Below, one piece after another: positions 33,950 through 45,160 of a stretch of DNA of 64,000 nucleotides; position 1 is the first letter of the stretch, and each line of letters starts with the position of its first letter. The stretch covers positions 620,001 to 684,000 of the forward strand of contig JAAKBF010000035.1 of NCBI GenBank assembly GCA_012656075.1, given 5' to 3'. The stretch is from Phytophthora hibernalis. Lineage: Eukaryota; Oomycota; Peronosporomycetes; Peronosporales; Peronosporaceae. Both the position numbers and the translations under genes were made by a program. The notes beneath the pieces are model-generated. The model saw only the letters and a program-made list of their open reading frames with translations, was not told the origin of the DNA and did no database searches.

Positions 33950-35387
33950 TTATCGCGCCAAGGCAACACGTAGTTCCTGTTGCACCTGCGGCTGCGGTAC
34001 CACCTCGACAACCAGGAGAAGTAGCTCCTCAGCCCCCTCTTGCCAAACGTCGACCGCAGGTAGTCTACAAAATCTTGGCCACTCATTTCTTGGTTTCCAA
34101 GGGCCTTGGCTGCTTGCTTGAATTCATCCACGCTGTGCAAGTCTCCGTTCGAAAGCGAATTTACATGTTCCAGGATTTGACGATTGGCCTTCTTCCGTGA
34201 GACGCGACCAGGGACAGCAGGATCACTCACACGACTGCCCGAGCTCGTTTGGCTGCTGGAAAAATTCTGCAACTTTTGCTCTGCTGAAGGTGAACCCGCA
34301 ATGATAAAACAAGACGAGAAAGGGTAAGTTTCCTCACTGCAAAAGCAAAGTCACCAACATACGTACCGTATTTCTTGGAGCGACGCTCTGCATCATCGTC
34401 CTCCTGCATGCTGAGGCGACGGATCTGGCGCTGCAATCTGTTCTCGTCGGTGTCCTCGGCATCAATCGATGCGCTAGAAATACCGCCCGCGACACAAAGC
34501 GCCTCGCGCTTCTCGGTACTCTTGAGCGATTGCACAAAGCGGCGCAAAATCCAAAGCGCGAAGTCCGGCTCAAACTCCTTGTTCAGAAATTCCACGAACG
34601 GGTCTGCGGCCGCCACTGGGTCATTCTCCTTGCGGAAGATCCTAGCGCGTTTCTTAAACCGTTTGAGCTGGTGCGTTCCTCCGCGCAACGCGATCTCCTC
34701 CTCAATCTCCAATCGGCACATTTTCCGTCTTGAGCTGACCTTGTCCCCTGACCATTGGCACTCGCGTACGACGCGCGATTGTCGGAATCCGTTGAGTCGC
34801 GCAGCATTTCTCTGGACGACGAAAAGACGCCCGACATATTCATGGAGGGGGTCCCAGCAGTGCACTGCAGTCCATAAACTGCTCGGCGCCAATAAAGTCG
34901 GCCAGCACCTGACATCCTCCGACCTTAGAGAACTCGACGACGTCCGGAAAGAGCATGACCCGCTGCATGTAGAAGTCCAGCTCAGCACGACGCATCTCGA
35001 GGAAGCTGGACGTCTGGTCCTGGTGGAAGAAGGCACGAACCCGATGACCAGGTGCAAAAGCCACAGTGACCATCATTTTGGCGAACGGAGACTTGCGTGC
35101 AGCTCGCATCTGGTTATCGAAGGCCTGGAACTCCTCGTACGTCTTCCACAAGCTCCACTGGACCACTTCTTCCGGGTTTTCCGGCTTCTCCCGCGTCTTA
35201 TTGAGGCGACAGAACAGCTCGTACTGCAAATATTACATTAAAACAACAGGACAATTGAGTGAGGGTTTGTGGTGTTGTTTTTCGACTAAGAGAGACGTAC
35301 CACGGCGGGCTCCCCGTTCGTCTGGGTGGCGTTGCGCACGTGCAGCTTAAGCGGCGGCACGCGCAGCAGGAAGTCGGGCGGCGTCAT
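33950..35387 (-). CDS. PX-domain protein, three homopolymer frameshifts
   Basis: Exons on the minus strand: 35387-35301, 35223-34367, 34283-33950. After a short leader the PX domain spans about residues 10-130 (VQWSLWKTYEEFQAFDNQM and a basic AFAPGHRVRAFFHQ region); PX domains bind phosphoinositides, commonly on endosomes. A basic helical region with RLEIEEEIALRGG and FVEFLNKEFEPDFALW follows. The C terminus (VDEFKQAAKALGNQEMSGQ, then FVDYLRSTFGK) resembles a small helical module seen at the ends of some ubiquitin-ligase-type proteins, a weak resemblance only. Frame slips sit at G5 34846-34851, C4 34745-34748 and C5 34033-34037. Total length is about 427 codons. Confidence 0.75.
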
Positions 35388-35941
35388 GACGCAGGGACAG
35401 AAGGAGAGCTCTTGGATCCACCAGGAAAGTCGCACTGAGCGAGGAGACGGACGACTGAGTGAGGCGCGAGTTGGCGACACCCGGATGATTTGGCGCTGGG
35501 AATAGTGAGAGTCAGACCGGCCTCTACTGGGAAAATTGTATGGGATCCTTTCGCAGAAATTCAAGTTGGGAAAGACTGGGTTTTTGCAGCTGGGCTGTCG
35601 CAATACATAATGCGGGACTGTCGCCCTGACTCACGTGAGGAGATCGGCAGCCGTCTGTGCCACACAGTGTGTGGTGATCGGCCCACTTGATTGCTCTTTA
35701 TTGCTTAAATTGTGCCTCCCAAGATAAAACATGCCCACTTTGACTGGGGAATGGCTCACTTTGGACCTGGCGAACCCATGCGTTCCGCCTTGGAACCGTA
35801 GCTGCCATTTGCCACGCGCCACACGATCATTTGCCTACACACCATTTTGAAGAAGACACGGCGTTGCCTACTTTTTCGTACAGAACTTTCATTTTTTGGT
35901 GATCGCACGATCCTTTCGTCACGTCTTACCGCCGACACAAA
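35388..35941. other. Intergenic between divergent genes
   Basis: The 5' flank of the PX-domain gene and of the unrecognised gene to its right. No supported gene is seen, and the short frames present have no recognisable similarity. Confidence 0.5.
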
Positions 35942-37195
35942 ATGGCGGGCTGGAGGTGAGACTCACGCGACTGCCGCACTGTGTTTCGAGTCGGGAGCAT
36001 CGATCCAAATACGGTAGTGCTGGGCGGACACACAGATTATACAGGTTGGCCGATCATCGCAGTACATGTAGCATACCAATGCTCTCTTCGGCAGAATGCA
36101 CACTCGAGGTGCTGAGCGGAAAATCAGCATGTTCTCAGATGCTAGCGGCACTTCCTCCTCAAGCTACAACTCGGCTGCAGCTTGAGGCCATGACTTCGTT
36201 GCAAGTGCTACGGCGCCACCATTGAGGACGGAGGAACGTGGACGAGCAGCATTTTTGGCAATCGGTATTTTATTAGAGCCGCACTTTTGGCCCGGAAAAG
36301 ACAGTCGATGAACTCTGCAGAGGTAACGAAGACAATGATTCGTTCAAGTGACCCCGAGAAGAGTCTGTCGTTCAGGGATTGCCTTCCACAGGTGAGTACA
36401 GTACATGTGGGTTGCTCAATGCATTACTGTAACCTAGTGGTTCGTAGGTGGACGCGTATCTTGCTGGTTTGACAATACCGATGTCTGAGGACAATCTGGT
36501 CCTCCTCTTCGAATGGGACTTTGTCCAAGCTGCGAATGCCAGTACCACAGCCCGACTGCCGTGGACAGAATCACGAGAAACGGCTTGGTGAACGGCGATT
36601 GAAGGTTTTGCTGGAGGTCGTAGGGGCAATGTGTGACTGGCCCCGTTTACGGCGACGCAGACGTATCAGATCTTGGCCATCCTGAGGAAGGCGTCCTTCA
36701 CTCCAATGCAACCGGTTCATCCAGGAGTGTCTCCGCACAGCCAATTGTGGTGTCGTGCTGTCCGTTGCATCACTGATCGAGCGAAGTACAGCTGCAACTG
36801 CAAACGAAATGGACCTACCGCACGTCGGACAGCAATTTCTCCGTTAGCTGCCTTCAGCACTGCTCGTACAAGGATTCGATCGTCGCTTGATGGTCGATGA
36901 CACTTCAATTGGCTCACGGGTTGTTGGCCCGCTTGATTCGCAGTTCGGAGGGTTTTCTTAAACTCAGGCAGGTTCCGTGGACGTGCATGTGTATGTATTC
37001 TATGGAGAAGACGTATCCCGGTGGTCGCAGCTCGTTAAATTTACTTCGACCGAGTTGTTTAGTCCTGCCGAGGCCACGAGCTGTACCTCGCGCAAAACGA
37101 TGAAGATAAAACGCAATGCTAGGAGAATTAAGTTGCGGCGTGGTGGTGATCCTTTTTGGACTGCCTTGACTAAAAAGCGCGGGTCATCGCAGTAG
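35942..37195 (+). CDS. Unrecognised gene, probably split and frameshifted
   Basis: A possible first exon starts at 35942 (ATGGCGGGCTGGAG then GTGAG). Coding-like sequence follows from about 36070: a Leu/Ala-rich helix to 36222, then after a one-base slip a segment with EDGGTWTSSIFGNRYFIRAA that is open to 36391. A GT-AG intron (36392-36447) joins it to VDAYLAGLTIPMSEDNLVLL, ending near 36590. Further coding-like pieces run to a basic C terminus at 37195 (VYVFYGEDVSRWSQLVKF, then a Lys/Arg-rich tail). I do not recognise the family. The pieces are in the same order and strand, which argues for one gene, but the frame breaks make this tentative. Confidence 0.35.
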
Positions 37196-37722
37196 CATTC
37201 CATGCGCTCTTTATTCGACATGCTGAGTGGGGCAGCAAGTCTTTCCGATACCAGATCAAATAATCGTGTACCATGCTGGCAACTCAAGTCAGATAAAAAT
37301 ACTGTACAATCATCAACAGACATCTAAACTGAGCAGGATTCGTGTCAACAAACACTTCACATTAAGTCGAAGGCATAACTAGCCAGCAGTTTACACGTAA
37401 CTCAGGCGGATTGCATCGTGTCCGCCAGCTCCTCGTCCGTCATCGCGTTCACTAAGCGTTAAAAGTTTTAACTGGACAACTACAACATCCGAGATGACAG
37501 TTGATCACACAAATCAACATATCATAGTCTACGTTAAACATCTTTCACAAAGGGTGGTGTTAAAAAACACCAGAATGAAGAGTGCGATCCCTTCACCGCC
37601 TCCTAAAAGGGAGACAGCAAATTGAGACCGACTAGATTGTGTCGTCTACACAAGACAGACGACGAGCTTCAGCCGCTTTTACAGCTACACCAAAGCCTTG
37701 AGTGGCGCGAACGCCAAAACGC
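37196..37722. other. Intergenic, 3' flank of histone H2B
   Basis: No supported gene. About 107 bp below the H2B stop is a weak stem-loop (37597-37612 on the minus strand, TCTCC-CTTTTA-GGAGG). It does not match the 6-bp stem/4-nt loop histone consensus well enough to annotate as the histone 3'-end signal. Confidence 0.45.
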
Positions 37723-38076
37723 TTAAGCCGACGTGAACTTGGTCACAGCCTTCGTGCCCTCCGACACGGCGTGCTTGGCCAGCTCACCCGGGAGCATAAG
37801 ACGCACGGCCGTCTGGATCTCGCGGCTGGAGAGAGTCGACTTCTTGTTGTAACGCGACAGCTTACCGGCCTCCGAGGCGATGCGCTCGAAGATGTCGTTG
37901 ATGAACGAGTTCATGATCGACATGCCGCGCTTGCTGATGCCCGTGTCGGGGTGCACCTGACGCAGCACCTTGTAGATGTAGGTCGAGTACGATTCGACAC
38001 GCTTCTTGCCCTTGCCCTTGCCCTTGCCGGTCTTAGCGACCGTCTTCGCGGCCTTCTTGGAGGGAGTCTTCGCCAT
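37723..38076 (-). CDS. Histone H2B
   Basis: A 117-residue core histone that pairs with H2A in the nucleosome. The N-terminal tail is short and Lys-rich (MAKTPSKKAAKTVAKTGKGK). The histone fold begins at RVESYSTYIYKVLRQVHPDT and contains MSIMNSFINDIFERIA, and the C-terminal helix ends EGTKAVTKFTSA. The lysine equivalent to the ubiquitinated C-terminal Lys (AVTKFTS) is present. No intron and no lesion. It is a lone gene here, with no H2A, H3 or H4 next to it. Two reversed CCAAT boxes upstream fit histone promoter style. Confidence 0.98.
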   Translation of the reverse strand: MAKTPSKKAAKTVAKTGKGKGKGKKRVESYSTYIYKVLRQVHPDTGISKRGMSIMNSFINDIFERIASEAGKLSRYNKKSTLSSREIQTAVRLMLPGELAKHAVSEGTKAVTKFTSA

Positions 38077-38212
38077 TGCTGCTGTTGGGGTTGGAATTAC
38101 TCGGTGAATTGAGGAATGAGCTTCTGGGTCGCTGCTGTATCCGACCTGACAGGTCCCGTCCATCCCACAGGCAATAACGCACTTTCTCCCTCGGTTCGGT
38201 TTGAGTCTTCTG

Positions 38213-38246
38213 ATTGGCGGAACGACATGCTGGTTGATTTCATTGG
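38213..38246 (-). promoter_or_regulatory. Paired CCAAT boxes upstream of H2B
   Basis: ATTGG at 38213-38217 and 38242-38246 read as CCAAT on the H2B strand, 137-170 bp above its start codon. Duplicated CCAAT boxes are common in core histone promoters and bind NF-Y. The remaining 38077-38625 region has no gene. It holds an 8-bp-stem hairpin (CCCCACCT at 38460 with AGGTGGGG at 38492) in the 3' flank of the G-alpha gene. Confidence 0.5.
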
Positions 38247-38625
38247 CTGCGAGGACGCAAAAGCGTATATTATTGGTGGGCTCGTATATGAGGTTAGGGC
38301 TGTTTTGGCGCGAACACGTCGGAGCTTTTCGACTCAGGACCTTGATCCAATTGACTGGGAACATTGATGCGGACAGGAATGCAAGCAAGCAACAAGATAA
38401 ATGGGAAAAGGGTCAATGTATATAAAATGTTCTACGCACTCCTTCCTGGTCCGAGTCTTCCCCACCTGTCCTTCTACCTAAACTAGCAGAAAGGTGGGGA
38501 AGCACTAGAGAGTAGGCTGGGCTGGCGCTCATAAGCTTATCTCGCTTCGACCTACTGGCGTGTCATCCGTCGGTCCTGGGCGACGTGCGCGTCCATCGTC
38601 GTACATGTCGTTCACCTGCCGCTGC

Positions 38626-39766
38626 CTACATGAAGCCGGAGCCCTTGATATTCTGCTTTAAAATAATGTCTTTGCAGGCGTTGAACACGACTTGGACGTT
38701 CTGCGAGTCCGTGGCGCACGTCACGTGGTGGTAGATCTCCTTCTCCGGCTGGCGGTTCATCTCCATGAACTTCCCTAGGAAGTACTGCACACCCAGATCG
38801 TAGTCGCCGATGCCGCCAGGGAAGTCCTTGAACACGTCCACCGTCTTGGGGTCCACCTTCTTGATCTTGTCCTGGAACAAGTCTTTCTTGTTCAGGAACA
38901 GAATCATAGCTGAATTGAGGAAGAATTTGTTGTTCACGATCTCGTCGAACAACGTGATGGCCTCGATCATACGGTTCGTGGACGCGTCCTCATACAAAGA
39001 CTGATCGTACTCGCTCAGCGCCGCCACGAAAATCACAGCCGTCACGTCCTCGAAGCAGTGGATCCATTTCTTCCGCTCGTTACGCTGCCCACCAACATCG
39101 TACATGACGAAGGTTGCGCCGTCGATCTGGTACCGTTCTTCTACAATACCCGATGTACGCACTCGTGCGTACAACATATCCTGCTGCGTTGCTGCGTAGT
39201 CGTCGCGCATGATGCGATCCAGGTCATTGAAGTAGTACTTGACCGACTCGATGATCTGGAACTCCGCTCGCCGGTTCCAAGTGGCCACGACGCCGGGGTC
39301 CGTCCACAGGTTCTTGATCTTCTGACCGATGACCGGGTTCACCTCTGCTTCATCGCTCAGTGTCCGAATGTCCTCGAAGTCTTGTGCGCACACCACTTCG
39401 CCCTTCAGTTTCATTTCATTGCACTGCTCGATCAACATCTTCATGGATGTCACCACGTTGTTATAGATAATTGGTGTGCAGTGCCGCTTCTCCTCTTCGG
39501 TTAGAGCTGCACCGTACAAAATCTACAGCACGAAGCGAAACGATATTAGTTTTTCAGGAGCTCAAACGCAAAAAGTCAACTTGGTTAAAACGCACCTTCA
39601 TCTGTTTGAAGACCGTGCTCTTTCCTGACTCGCCTGCGCCAAGCAGCAGCAACTTGACCTTCTCCTGCTCCACACGGTGGGCCTCCTCGTTCTTGGCTTC
39701 AATCTCGCGGGACTTGGCCATAGCCACCTTATCACCTTCCGCCATCTGGGAGGCACAAAGTCCCAT
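38626..39766 (-). CDS. GPA1: Heterotrimeric G-protein alpha subunit
   Basis: A membrane-associated GTPase that couples seven-transmembrane receptors to effectors. Exons 39766-39596 and 39522-38626 join in frame to 355 residues, the usual size. The N terminus MGLCAS carries the Gly-2 myristoylation and Cys-4 palmitoylation signals. Guanine-nucleotide motifs are complete: GAGESGKS (43-50), the switch I Arg in RVRTSGI (about 178), DVGGQR (199-204) with the catalytic Gln, NKKD (268-271) and TCAT (325-328). The C terminus GSGFM lacks the Cys that pertussis toxin would modify. No lesion. Phytophthora species are known to have a single conserved G-alpha gene involved in zoospore behaviour; identity as that gene is inferred. 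Confidence 0.96.
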
Positions 39767-40563
39767 GATGACTCTGTAGTACCTTGTTCCTTAGCTGTCG
39801 AGGGCTGCCGAAGCGCTGATGCTTCGACGGTCGTGGACGGAGTGGGGAACGAGCGGGCAGGTCTGTTTCTGCTGCGCGAGAGGGCTCTACTGTCGGAGTG
39901 GGAAGCTGCACACGTTTCGCCAAATAGGCAGCGGAAGTTTAAAAATGAAACCCCGTACACCGCCTTCCTCCCTCTCACCTCACCGTCCAGGTCTCTCACA
40001 GAAATAACTCGCGCGTCGCCGGCCAAATGCAACGACGCTCGCCTCACCTTCTCGTCGCTATTAATACGGGGATACGGTCTCCGTCTTTTGCGGCGACGTC
40101 CAATTGGCTCCAGTGCCAGCAGTCCTGGGCATCAAAAGACTCGAAGCAGGACCCCTAGAAACCACTGCTGCCTCCACGATTAACTTCAACCTTGCCTCGT
40201 TATAGCTGTGTCGTCTGGTCTCATCGCACGTGAGGCATCGAGTTATGACCATGCAGAGATGGAAATAACCTGCTCATGACGACAGCACTCAGCGAGCCAT
40301 TTCCAATTGCGCCCGACACCACCACCGTGCATGTAGCCATTTCAAATTGTATCCATGTCGGTTCTTTGCGCCTTCGGTGATGGGCAGTCATACAAAACCG
40401 CGTCAGGCGCAATAATTCCTCCGATTGGTCGAAAATCGTTTAGAAACGTTTCTAAAATGCAAAGTCCTGGCGCCGCCAGGACGATCGCCAGGCTGGCGGT
40501 CAAGTCTCTCCACCGTGCCGTCTCACATTCCAATTCGCTCTGCACACGTGAAGCGCAGACACC
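39767..40563. other. Divergent promoter region of G-alpha and the dioxygenase-like gene
   Basis: No supported gene. Possible CCAAT elements lie at 40092-40096 and, reversed, at 40424-40428, about 140 bp above the start at 40564. Frames of 60-150 codons on both strands are shadows without recognisable similarity. Confidence 0.5.
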
Positions 40564-41055
40564 ATGGCGCCTAGCAAAGTCGATCAGAGCACCATCAAAG
40601 AGTGGCACTTCCACACGTGCTACTACGCCAACAACGAGCGCTCCAAGAAAGAGGCGCAAGCGCTGCGCGACGCACTGGTGGAGCAGGTGGCGGCCGACCC
40701 CAAGAACTTCATCGCCGTCTGCAACGGCGTGACGAGCAAGGAGCTCCCGGGTCTGGAGGGCAATCCACATCCGTTCAACCTTGGACCTGTGGGTCCGCAC
40801 CTCAGCGGCAGCTTCGAAACGTGGACGCCTGCCGAGTCCTTCGCCCAGGTGCTCTCGTGGTTCACGCTGAACCGCGGATCGCTGAGCATCCTGGTGCACC
40901 CGTTGACGCGCTACGAGCGCGTGGATCATACGACGCACGCCATGTGGCTAGGCACGCCGTGGGTCAACGACCTGGACGTTCTTCGCGAGGACTTGATCAC
41001 GCCTCCACTGCAATACCCCGAGCTTGGATACGGATACAGTGCCACCGAACAGTAA
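40564..41055 (+). CDS. DOPA 4,5-dioxygenase-like protein
   Basis: A 163-residue protein of the fungal/bacterial DOPA-dioxygenase family (COG3805 type), which in fungi opens the ring of L-DOPA on the way to betalain-type pigments. The start codon is in a favourable context (ACACCATGG). Family motifs: an early WHFHTCYY with two metal-ligand-type His residues, GPVGPHLSGSFE in the middle, and SILVHPLTRYERVDHTTHAM with further His. Single exon, usual length, no lesion. Oomycetes are not known for betalains, so the physiological substrate is open. Confidence 0.85.
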   Translation: MAPSKVDQSTIKEWHFHTCYYANNERSKKEAQALRDALVEQVAADPKNFIAVCNGVTSKELPGLEGNPHPFNLGPVGPHLSGSFETWTPAESFAQVLSWFTLNRGSLSILVHPLTRYERVDHTTHAMWLGTPWVNDLDVLREDLITPPLQYPELGYGYSATEQ

Positions 41056-41166
41056 ACAGATCAAAGGCGAGTGCTATTCATAGGGTTAGGAAGAGCAGAG
41101 TAACCGTCCTCAGTATGAACAATGCAGGCAGTTGGAGTGTGAGACCCCGTGAGTTGTGCAGAGCAC

Positions 41167-43399
41167 TTACTGCAGAAGATGACGCAGTACGGTGCGCACG
41201 TTGAGCTTCTTCAGGTGCGTGTACTTCTGCCCCGTGCCGACGAACATGATCGGCTGGCCGGTCTTGTACACCATCGACACCGCAGCGCCAACTTTATGAA
41301 AGCAAAAACATTGTGAGATATCTAATCATTTCGCAAGCAGACCATGACAAACAGCACCAACTCACCCTTGTCATCAATCGTGTCAAACTTCGTGATCACG
41401 ATTCCGTCAATGCGGTGCGGCTCGCGACGGTCCGAGTAATCCGCAAGAGCCTACAAAATACAGGTATCAGTACGCGAGCGTAGATAAAACAAGAATTTCT
41501 CATCATAGTACATACCCGGTCAAACATGGCCAGCTGATCAATGCCATCATTGCCCACCAACGCCTCTCCAACGAAAAGAACCAGGTCAGGTTCGTTATTG
41601 GACACAAGCTTGGCGAGCGCACGCATAAGCGGCTCGTTGTTTTGCATGCGGCCAGCAGTATCGATCAGCACGCAGTCATAACCGTTTTCAGTGCCGTACT
41701 TGACCGCCTCTTTGGCCACCGAGGCCGGGTCCTTCGCATAACCCTTCTGGAACAGCTCCACGTCCAGCACCTTGGCATGCTGGTTCAGTTGCTCAACAGC
41801 TCCGGAACGGAAAGTATCGCAGGCAGCAATCATGACCTTCACACCCTTGGATTTCAGGTAATAACACACCTTGGACAAGCTGGTAGACTTGCCAACACCA
41901 TTCACACCGACGAAGACAATGCTGTACGCACGGCCCTCAGCCTTTGCCTGTAGAATCTCGCGCAACACATCGGTCGACTTCTTCGGCGTCAAGATACGCA
42001 TCAGTGCGGCCTCCAGAGCCTTGCGGACAACCGTGGAGATGCGCGTGAAGCTCTCAAGTCGCTGCCCCACAACGGTGGTAATGACAGACTCGCAGAGTTC
42101 GTCGGCGACTTCTGAAGCCACGTTCTTGCTGATCAGCTGCAATACGCCAAGATGAAGGTTTAGAACTAGTCGACAACACAGAAATAAGTCAGATGCCTAC
42201 CATTTGGTGCATGGGGGTGATCACAGGCTCCAAGTCTTCTCGCTCCAGAATCTTGTTGCCTGACACAGTGCTGAGGAAGTTGCCCAAACGTGTCTGGGAG
42301 AAGCTCCAGCCGCTGTGGCTCGAGTCGGATTCCGCTCCAGAAGAAGCAGCCGACTCGTCGTCGGTGTCAGAGAACTCTTCTGACTCGCTGTCCTCCATTT
42401 CCTACACAACCAAAACCCACGTGCCCATTAGTATATCTCGAAATCGGCGTATGAATTAAAGGCAAGCGTACTCCGATGTAGGCTTCGCGCTTTTCGCGGA
42501 GCTGCGCTTCCTCCTCCTCGGCAGTGGTCTAATCGCACCGAAAATCAAACCAGTCAGTACACTTCACAGTCCAAATCCCAACAACCCGACGCTCGTACCA
42601 TCTTGGAGCGATCCAACGCCTCGGCTTCCTTCTTGGACACCTTCGTGTCTTCCCATTTCGTCATCTTCTTGCCGCTCTTCTTGGGCTCCTTTGCGGCCTT
42701 ATCCTTGCCCTTACGACGCGGGCCCGTGCGCATTTTCCGTCCCTTGGACGAGCGCAGAGCTGCCTCGTTCTCCAGCTCCTCGAGGTCCTTGTCCTTGCCA
42801 TCCGACGGGCTGTCACTACCATCTTCACTTGACTGCTCCACCCAAACATACACAACACGTCAGCAAATTGCACAAATACTGCAACAAAACTACCACAACA
42901 AGCTTACATCTGCAGTTATCGTAGAGCGCGCAGAGGACGCCGTCTTGCCTGCCGCATTGGACGTGACGCCCTTGGCTTTGGCCTTCTTGGAGGAATTGAA
43001 GGCGCGCGGACCCTTGCGCGCCTGCTTCTCTGTGAACTTGAGCTCCGTGGCCTTGAGGATCTTGGCGAACTGGTCTTCGTACGAGACGGGCGTCTTGCTG
43101 GCGATCTGCTGCGGGAAGAGCTTGATGAAGTCCTTCTTCACGAGCTCCAGCAGCTCCTCGATGTACAGCAGCTGCAGGATCTTCTGGTACACCACCACGA
43201 AAACCAGGTCCAGCTTGTTCTCGAACACCCACTGCATGGCGTACGCGTCGTCCAGGAACTTCTTCTCGCCGGCGCGGTCCTCCATGAGCACGCGGGTGAT
43301 GAGGTGGTCCACGGGGTCCCCGCCCAGTTTGCACAGCGTGCGCGACCACAGCACCGTGCCGGTCTTGGAGAAGATGACGAAGTGGTCGATCATGATCAA
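41167..43399 (-). CDS. SRPRA: Signal recognition particle receptor subunit alpha
   Basis: A GTPase at the ER membrane that docks SRP-bound ribosomes. Seven exons on the minus strand join cleanly to 604 residues: 43399-42908, 42832-42599, 42528-42472, 42401-42201, 42136-41516, 41450-41366, 41291-41167. Exon 1 is the SRX longin-like domain that binds the beta subunit (MIMIDHFVIFSKTGTVLWSR). A Lys-rich linker follows, then the NG domain: GVNGVGKST (G1), DTFRSGAVEQL (G2), DTAGRMQ (G3), TKFDT (G4) and GTGQKY (G5). The start could also be the ATG at 43393. Introns are 62-75 bp. Fully open, which shows that not every gene here carries indels. Confidence 0.97.
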
Positions 43400-43529
43400 G
43401 AGTGAAGGTCAGTGCGTGGCCTTGCGGGTTCTTTTGGTTGTGTGGACGTGTTCTGTTTTGACCTTGCGCCGCGTCTTTGTATATTGTTACACCACATGTA
43501 CACACCAGGATGTTCGCACACATCACTTT
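43400..43529. promoter_or_regulatory. 130-bp bidirectional promoter, SRPRA / deaminase
   Basis: The start codons of two intact divergent genes are only 130 bp apart, so both core promoters must lie within or overlap this stretch. No TATA box is obvious. Confidence 0.5.
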
Positions 43530-44645
43530 ATGATGGACGTGCTGGGGATTGTTGCCTCTCTCGCGACGTACTGCAGGAAGCTGCCTAAAGTGGAGCTGCA
43601 CGCGCACATCCACGGGTCCATCCGACCGTCTACTTTGCAGGAGGTTTTGCAGGATGAAGCAAGGCTGAATGGTTCACAGCCGCTGCAATTGCCCAAGAAC
43701 CGCAGTCTTGATGAGTGCTTCGAGATGTTCGGCCTCATCCACCAAGTGGTCGTGAGTCGGCGTGTGCTGCGAAGGATCGTCATTGAGACTGTGGAAGACT
43801 TTGCCGCGGAGAACGTCAAGTACTTGGAGCTGCGGTCCACACCGCGAGACTTGCCGAGGGACGGAGCTACACGTGCTGACTACGTGGATGAGGTGGTCTT
43901 GGCGCTTGAAGAGTGTCGAGCGCGACGTGACTTGGAGATTGAGGTGCGACTGCTGCTGAGCATCAATAGAAATCAGTCGATGCATCTCGCAGAAGACACG
44001 GTAGACCTGGCACTGGAGCGGAAGAACAAGCACAACTCTCCGTTTATCGTGGGCATCGACCTCAGCGGCAACTCGGAGCATCCGGACTCGGAGTTCTACC
44101 GCTTCGAGCACGTATTGGAGCGTGCTCGGGCTGGCGGACTCAAACTGGCCGTGCACTTCGCTGAGCACTTTGACGACGAAGAGTCCGCTCGGATCTTGGA
44201 CTTCCGACCGGATCGCTTGGGCCACGCGTGCTGCTTGCCGGAGCCGCTGTACACCAAGATGGTGGCGCAGCGGATCCCTGTTGAGGTTTGTCTGACCTCC
44301 AACGTGCACACACTGGCCAGATACCGCAGTGACGAGGAATGCGGGTGCTCTGAGAAGGAAAAGCACGCGGCCTCGGGGCTGTGTGTGTGTGGCTTCACTT
44401 CGCACCCGCACGGCAAGTTGCTCACCGGCGAGCGAGACCACGAAGGTGGCGTCTACCCCATGTGTTTATGCACGGATGACTACGGTGTTCTGGACACTAC
44501 ACTCTCGATCGAGTACATGCGCGCCGCACAGGCGTTCAAGCTGAGCGAGGCGCGGCTGCTAGCCATCGCGCGTGCCCCCATCGAGTCGATCTTCGACCAG
44601 AGTCAGGTGTCCTCATTGAAGGCGCGCTTCGGCCACGTGCAGTAG
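43530..44645 (+). CDS. Adenosine deaminase-like protein (N6-methyl-AMP deaminase type)
   Basis: A metal-dependent amidohydrolase of the ADAL/MAPDA branch, which clears N6-methyl-AMP from RNA turnover. 371 residues, single exon, start at 43530 (a second in-frame ATG follows directly). Zinc-site motifs: ELHAHIHGS (His 24 and 26), HFAEH in the middle with His and the catalytic Glu, RLGHACCL with the catalytic His, and LCTDDYGVL with the paired Asp. The loop LDLSGNSEHP fits the family. An unusual Cys-rich insertion (CGCSEKEKHAASGLCVCGF) sits between the third and fourth motifs, spacing that differs from standard ADA. The frame is open far upstream, but that part is the antisense of SRPRA. A decayed partial copy lies 4 kb downstream. 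Confidence 0.93.
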   Translation: MMDVLGIVASLATYCRKLPKVELHAHIHGSIRPSTLQEVLQDEARLNGSQPLQLPKNRSLDECFEMFGLIHQVVVSRRVLRRIVIETVEDFAAENVKYLELRSTPRDLPRDGATRADYVDEVVLALEECRARRDLEIEVRLLLSINRNQSMHLAEDTVDLALERKNKHNSPFIVGIDLSGNSEHPDSEFYRFEHVLERARAGGLKLAVHFAEHFDDEESARILDFRPDRLGHACCLPEPLYTKMVAQRIPVEVCLTSNVHTLARYRSDEECGCSEKEKHAASGLCVCGFTSHPHGKLLTGERDHEGGVYPMCLCTDDYGVLDTTLSIEYMRAAQAFKLSEARLLAIARAPIESIFDQSQVSSLKARFGHVQ

Positions 44646-45160
44646 CGGGCATGGGGAAAGTTGCATGAGCGGCACCGCTAAACACGTTGTTAGGGAGGTC
44701 GAAATGAGGCTCGTGCATCGATCCATGCGTCTCATTATCTTGGCTCTGCCTCGCAAATATGTTCGTATCGGAATAACCCCATGAAGCTGAAGAGTTTGCT
44801 GAGCAATTCAAGATCACAGCCTGTGAACGTTTATCTTGTGATTCACAGGATAAACGTTCTACCGTTTCAAGGAATCCTGTGCCACGGTGTGCTCAAAGTT
44901 ATCCTGGGCACGATGACCTAATATGCCACCTTTGGGTTTTTTGTTTGCAAGCTCTACATCATTCCCGAAAACGACTGGTCGAGCTCAAGTGGTCAAGGGT
45001 CGCCTCCGAAGTTGTCAAGATCTTCGGCCTTCCTGGGATGGAAACCCCCTACGGGGGCCCGGGGAGGAGATAGGCGATGGCGGTGCATGACTGTCGTGGC
45101 ACGACCGTAATGGCTGGCACACATAGTGCCAGCCTCAAGGCCAGTGCGCCTCATCCCACA
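44646..45160. other. Hairpin-rich intergenic region
   Basis: No gene. Perfect short stem-loops occur at 44825-44859 (11-bp stem GAACGTTTATC), 45093-45105 (GTCGTG-G-CACGAC) and 45112-45134 (9-bp stem GGCTGGCAC). They lead directly into the 120-bp tandem repeats and may be part of the same element. Confidence 0.6.

Noticed and set aside
37595..37615. Histone 3' stem-loop for H2B
   Set aside because: Stem length and loop size do not fit the conserved histone hairpin, and the distance from the stop codon is long.
38116..38425. Small plus-strand ORFs upstream of H2B
   Set aside because: No similarity or codon signature; they overlap the H2B promoter with its CCAAT boxes.
42603..43529. Long upstream extension of the deaminase frame
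   Set aside because: It is antisense to exons 1 and 2 of the intact SRPRA gene and contains no conserved motif; the deaminase begins at 43530.
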